Source: CAZQAA01 sp964591255 | Lineage (GTDB): Bacteria; Desulfobacterota; DSM-4660; Desulfatiglandales; Desulfatiglandaceae | Assembly: GCA_964591255.1 (NCBI GenBank) | Contig: CAZQAA010000040.1 | Span: 1 to 6,443 of the forward strand | DNA: 6,443 bases | Direction: 5' to 3' | In this document: positions 6,222 through 6,443 of the stretch, piece by piece | How the letters are laid out: each line of letters starts with the position of its first letter | Numbering within the stretch: position 1 is the first letter of the stretch | Translations under genes and position numbers: made by a program | Notes under the pieces: generated by a model | The model's database searches: none | What the model saw: only the letters and a program-made list of their open reading frames with translations | Told to the model about the DNA's origin: nothing

Positions 6222-6290
6222 CTTTTGATAGGGAAATTTGTGCCTTTATGCGGCAAGATATTGACAGTAGTCAAAATACTTTTGATAGGG
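6222..6290. repeat. 12-bp direct repeat CTTTTGATAGGG, two copies
   Basis: CTTTTGATAGGG occurs at 6222-6233 and again at 6279-6290, exact in both copies and 57 bp apart. The second copy forms the right edge of the palindrome cluster. A related GATCAAAA (the reverse complement of TTTTGATC) is at 6338-6345. The two copies could be paired binding sites of the same regulator, roughly 105 and 165 bp upstream of the predicted sigma-54 start. Confidence 0.5.
6258..6290. promoter_or_regulatory. Palindrome cluster, candidate activator-binding site
   Basis: Two overlapping inverted repeats lie here. The first is ATATTGAC-AGTA-GTCAAAAT at 6258-6277, with one mismatched pair in 8+8. The second is TCAAAA-TAC-TTTTGA at 6271-6285, a perfect 6+6 that shares the middle arm with the first. 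The centre of the first is about 150 bp upstream of the predicted sigma-54 start, a usual place for an enhancer-binding protein. The regulator is not identifiable from the sequence. AT-rich DNA makes short palindromes by chance, so this is a candidate only. Confidence 0.4.
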
Positions 6291-6327
6291 TCTTTGGAGA
6301 TTATTGTTTTTTAGGGACAGAAATGTA

Positions 6328-6356
6328 TTGACATGGAGATCAAAAACTATTATGAA
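6328..6356 (+). promoter_or_regulatory. Sigma-70-like promoter facing out of the window
   Basis: TTGACA at 6328-6333 is a perfect -35. A 17-bp spacer follows, then TATGAA at 6351-6356 (4 of 6 to TATAAT). The start would be near 6363, giving at least 80 nt of untranslated leader before the window ends. That leader contains two small inverted repeats: TGCCT/AGGCA at about 6360-6377, and GGCC-ACGAA-GGCC at 6424-6436. The gene it would serve is not in the window, so the promoter cannot be confirmed by its context. Confidence 0.4.
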
Positions 6357-6443
6357 CCCTGCCTAATTATAACAGGCAAGAAGTCTGATAGCTGATATAT
6401 ATTTTCAAGTTGACTAATAAATTGGCCACGAAGGCCGGCAAGG

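Larger units (their letters stand above)
6070..6443. other. Non-coding upstream region of the chemosensory operon
   Basis: This stretch of 374 bp holds no convincing gene. The only longer reading frame, on the plus strand at 6140-6331, has no family motif and sits across the regulatory sites. From left to right the region contains the MCP-B ribosome site (6077-6082), the sigma-54 match (6130-6146), two 12-bp direct repeats with the palindrome cluster (6222-6290), and a plus-strand sigma-70-like promoter (6328-6356) followed by leader DNA. It therefore looks like a divergent control region between this operon and an unseen gene to the right. Confidence 0.6.

Noticed and set aside
6245..6274. 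Sigma-70-like TTGACT-N18-CATAAA on the minus strand upstream of MCP-B
   Set aside because: The spacer is 18 bp and the -10 is weak. It overlaps the palindrome and would give a leader of about 170 nt, so the sigma-54 site is the better candidate, although a second promoter is not excluded.
6140..6331. 63-codon plus-strand reading frame in the right-hand non-coding region
   Set aside because: It has no recognisable motif and no good ribosome site, and it overlaps the sigma-54 match and the palindrome cluster.

Overview
The window looks like chromosomal DNA from a motile, probably Gram-negative anaerobe of the Desulfobacterota (deltaproteobacterial) type. This assignment is inference. It rests on moderate G+C, two chemoreceptors of a style common in that group, a periplasmic binding protein with a Sec signal peptide, a good sigma-54 promoter, and an archaeal-like version of TrpC and TrpF that also occurs in some sulfate reducers and syntrophs. 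There is no rRNA, tRNA, CRISPR array or recognisable insertion sequence.

Left part (1-1485, plus strand): the 3' end of a tryptophan biosynthesis operon. It holds the last 27 codons of trpD, a short trpC (IGP synthase) and trpF (PRA isomerase). The genes are packed tightly (6 nt between trpD and trpC, an ATGA overlap between trpC and trpF), so they are probably co-transcribed and translationally coupled. The operon promoter lies outside the window.

Middle and right part (1482-6069, minus strand): three genes read in the order MCP (4249-6069), PhnD/TtrS-like periplasmic binding protein (3314-4216), MCP (1482-3266). The gaps are 32 and 47 bp, each with a good Shine-Dalgarno, so they look like one transcription unit. 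No ABC permease, ATPase or histidine kinase gene accompanies the binding protein. The simplest reading is that it serves chemosensing: it captures a small, probably anionic, periplasmic ligand and presents it to one or both receptors. The two receptors have nearly identical signalling tips but unrelated sensor domains. The first has two tandem 134-residue helical modules and the second has a Cache-like domain between long helices. Both appear to lack a complete HAMP domain.

Right end (6070-6443): 374 bp with no convincing gene. It holds a close sigma-54 (-24/-12) match facing the receptor operon. About 150 bp upstream of the predicted start is a palindrome cluster that fits an enhancer-binding-protein site. 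A sigma-70-like promoter facing the opposite way points out of the window towards an unseen gene. The trp operon and the chemosensory operon converge tail to tail, with their stop codons overlapping by 4 bp.
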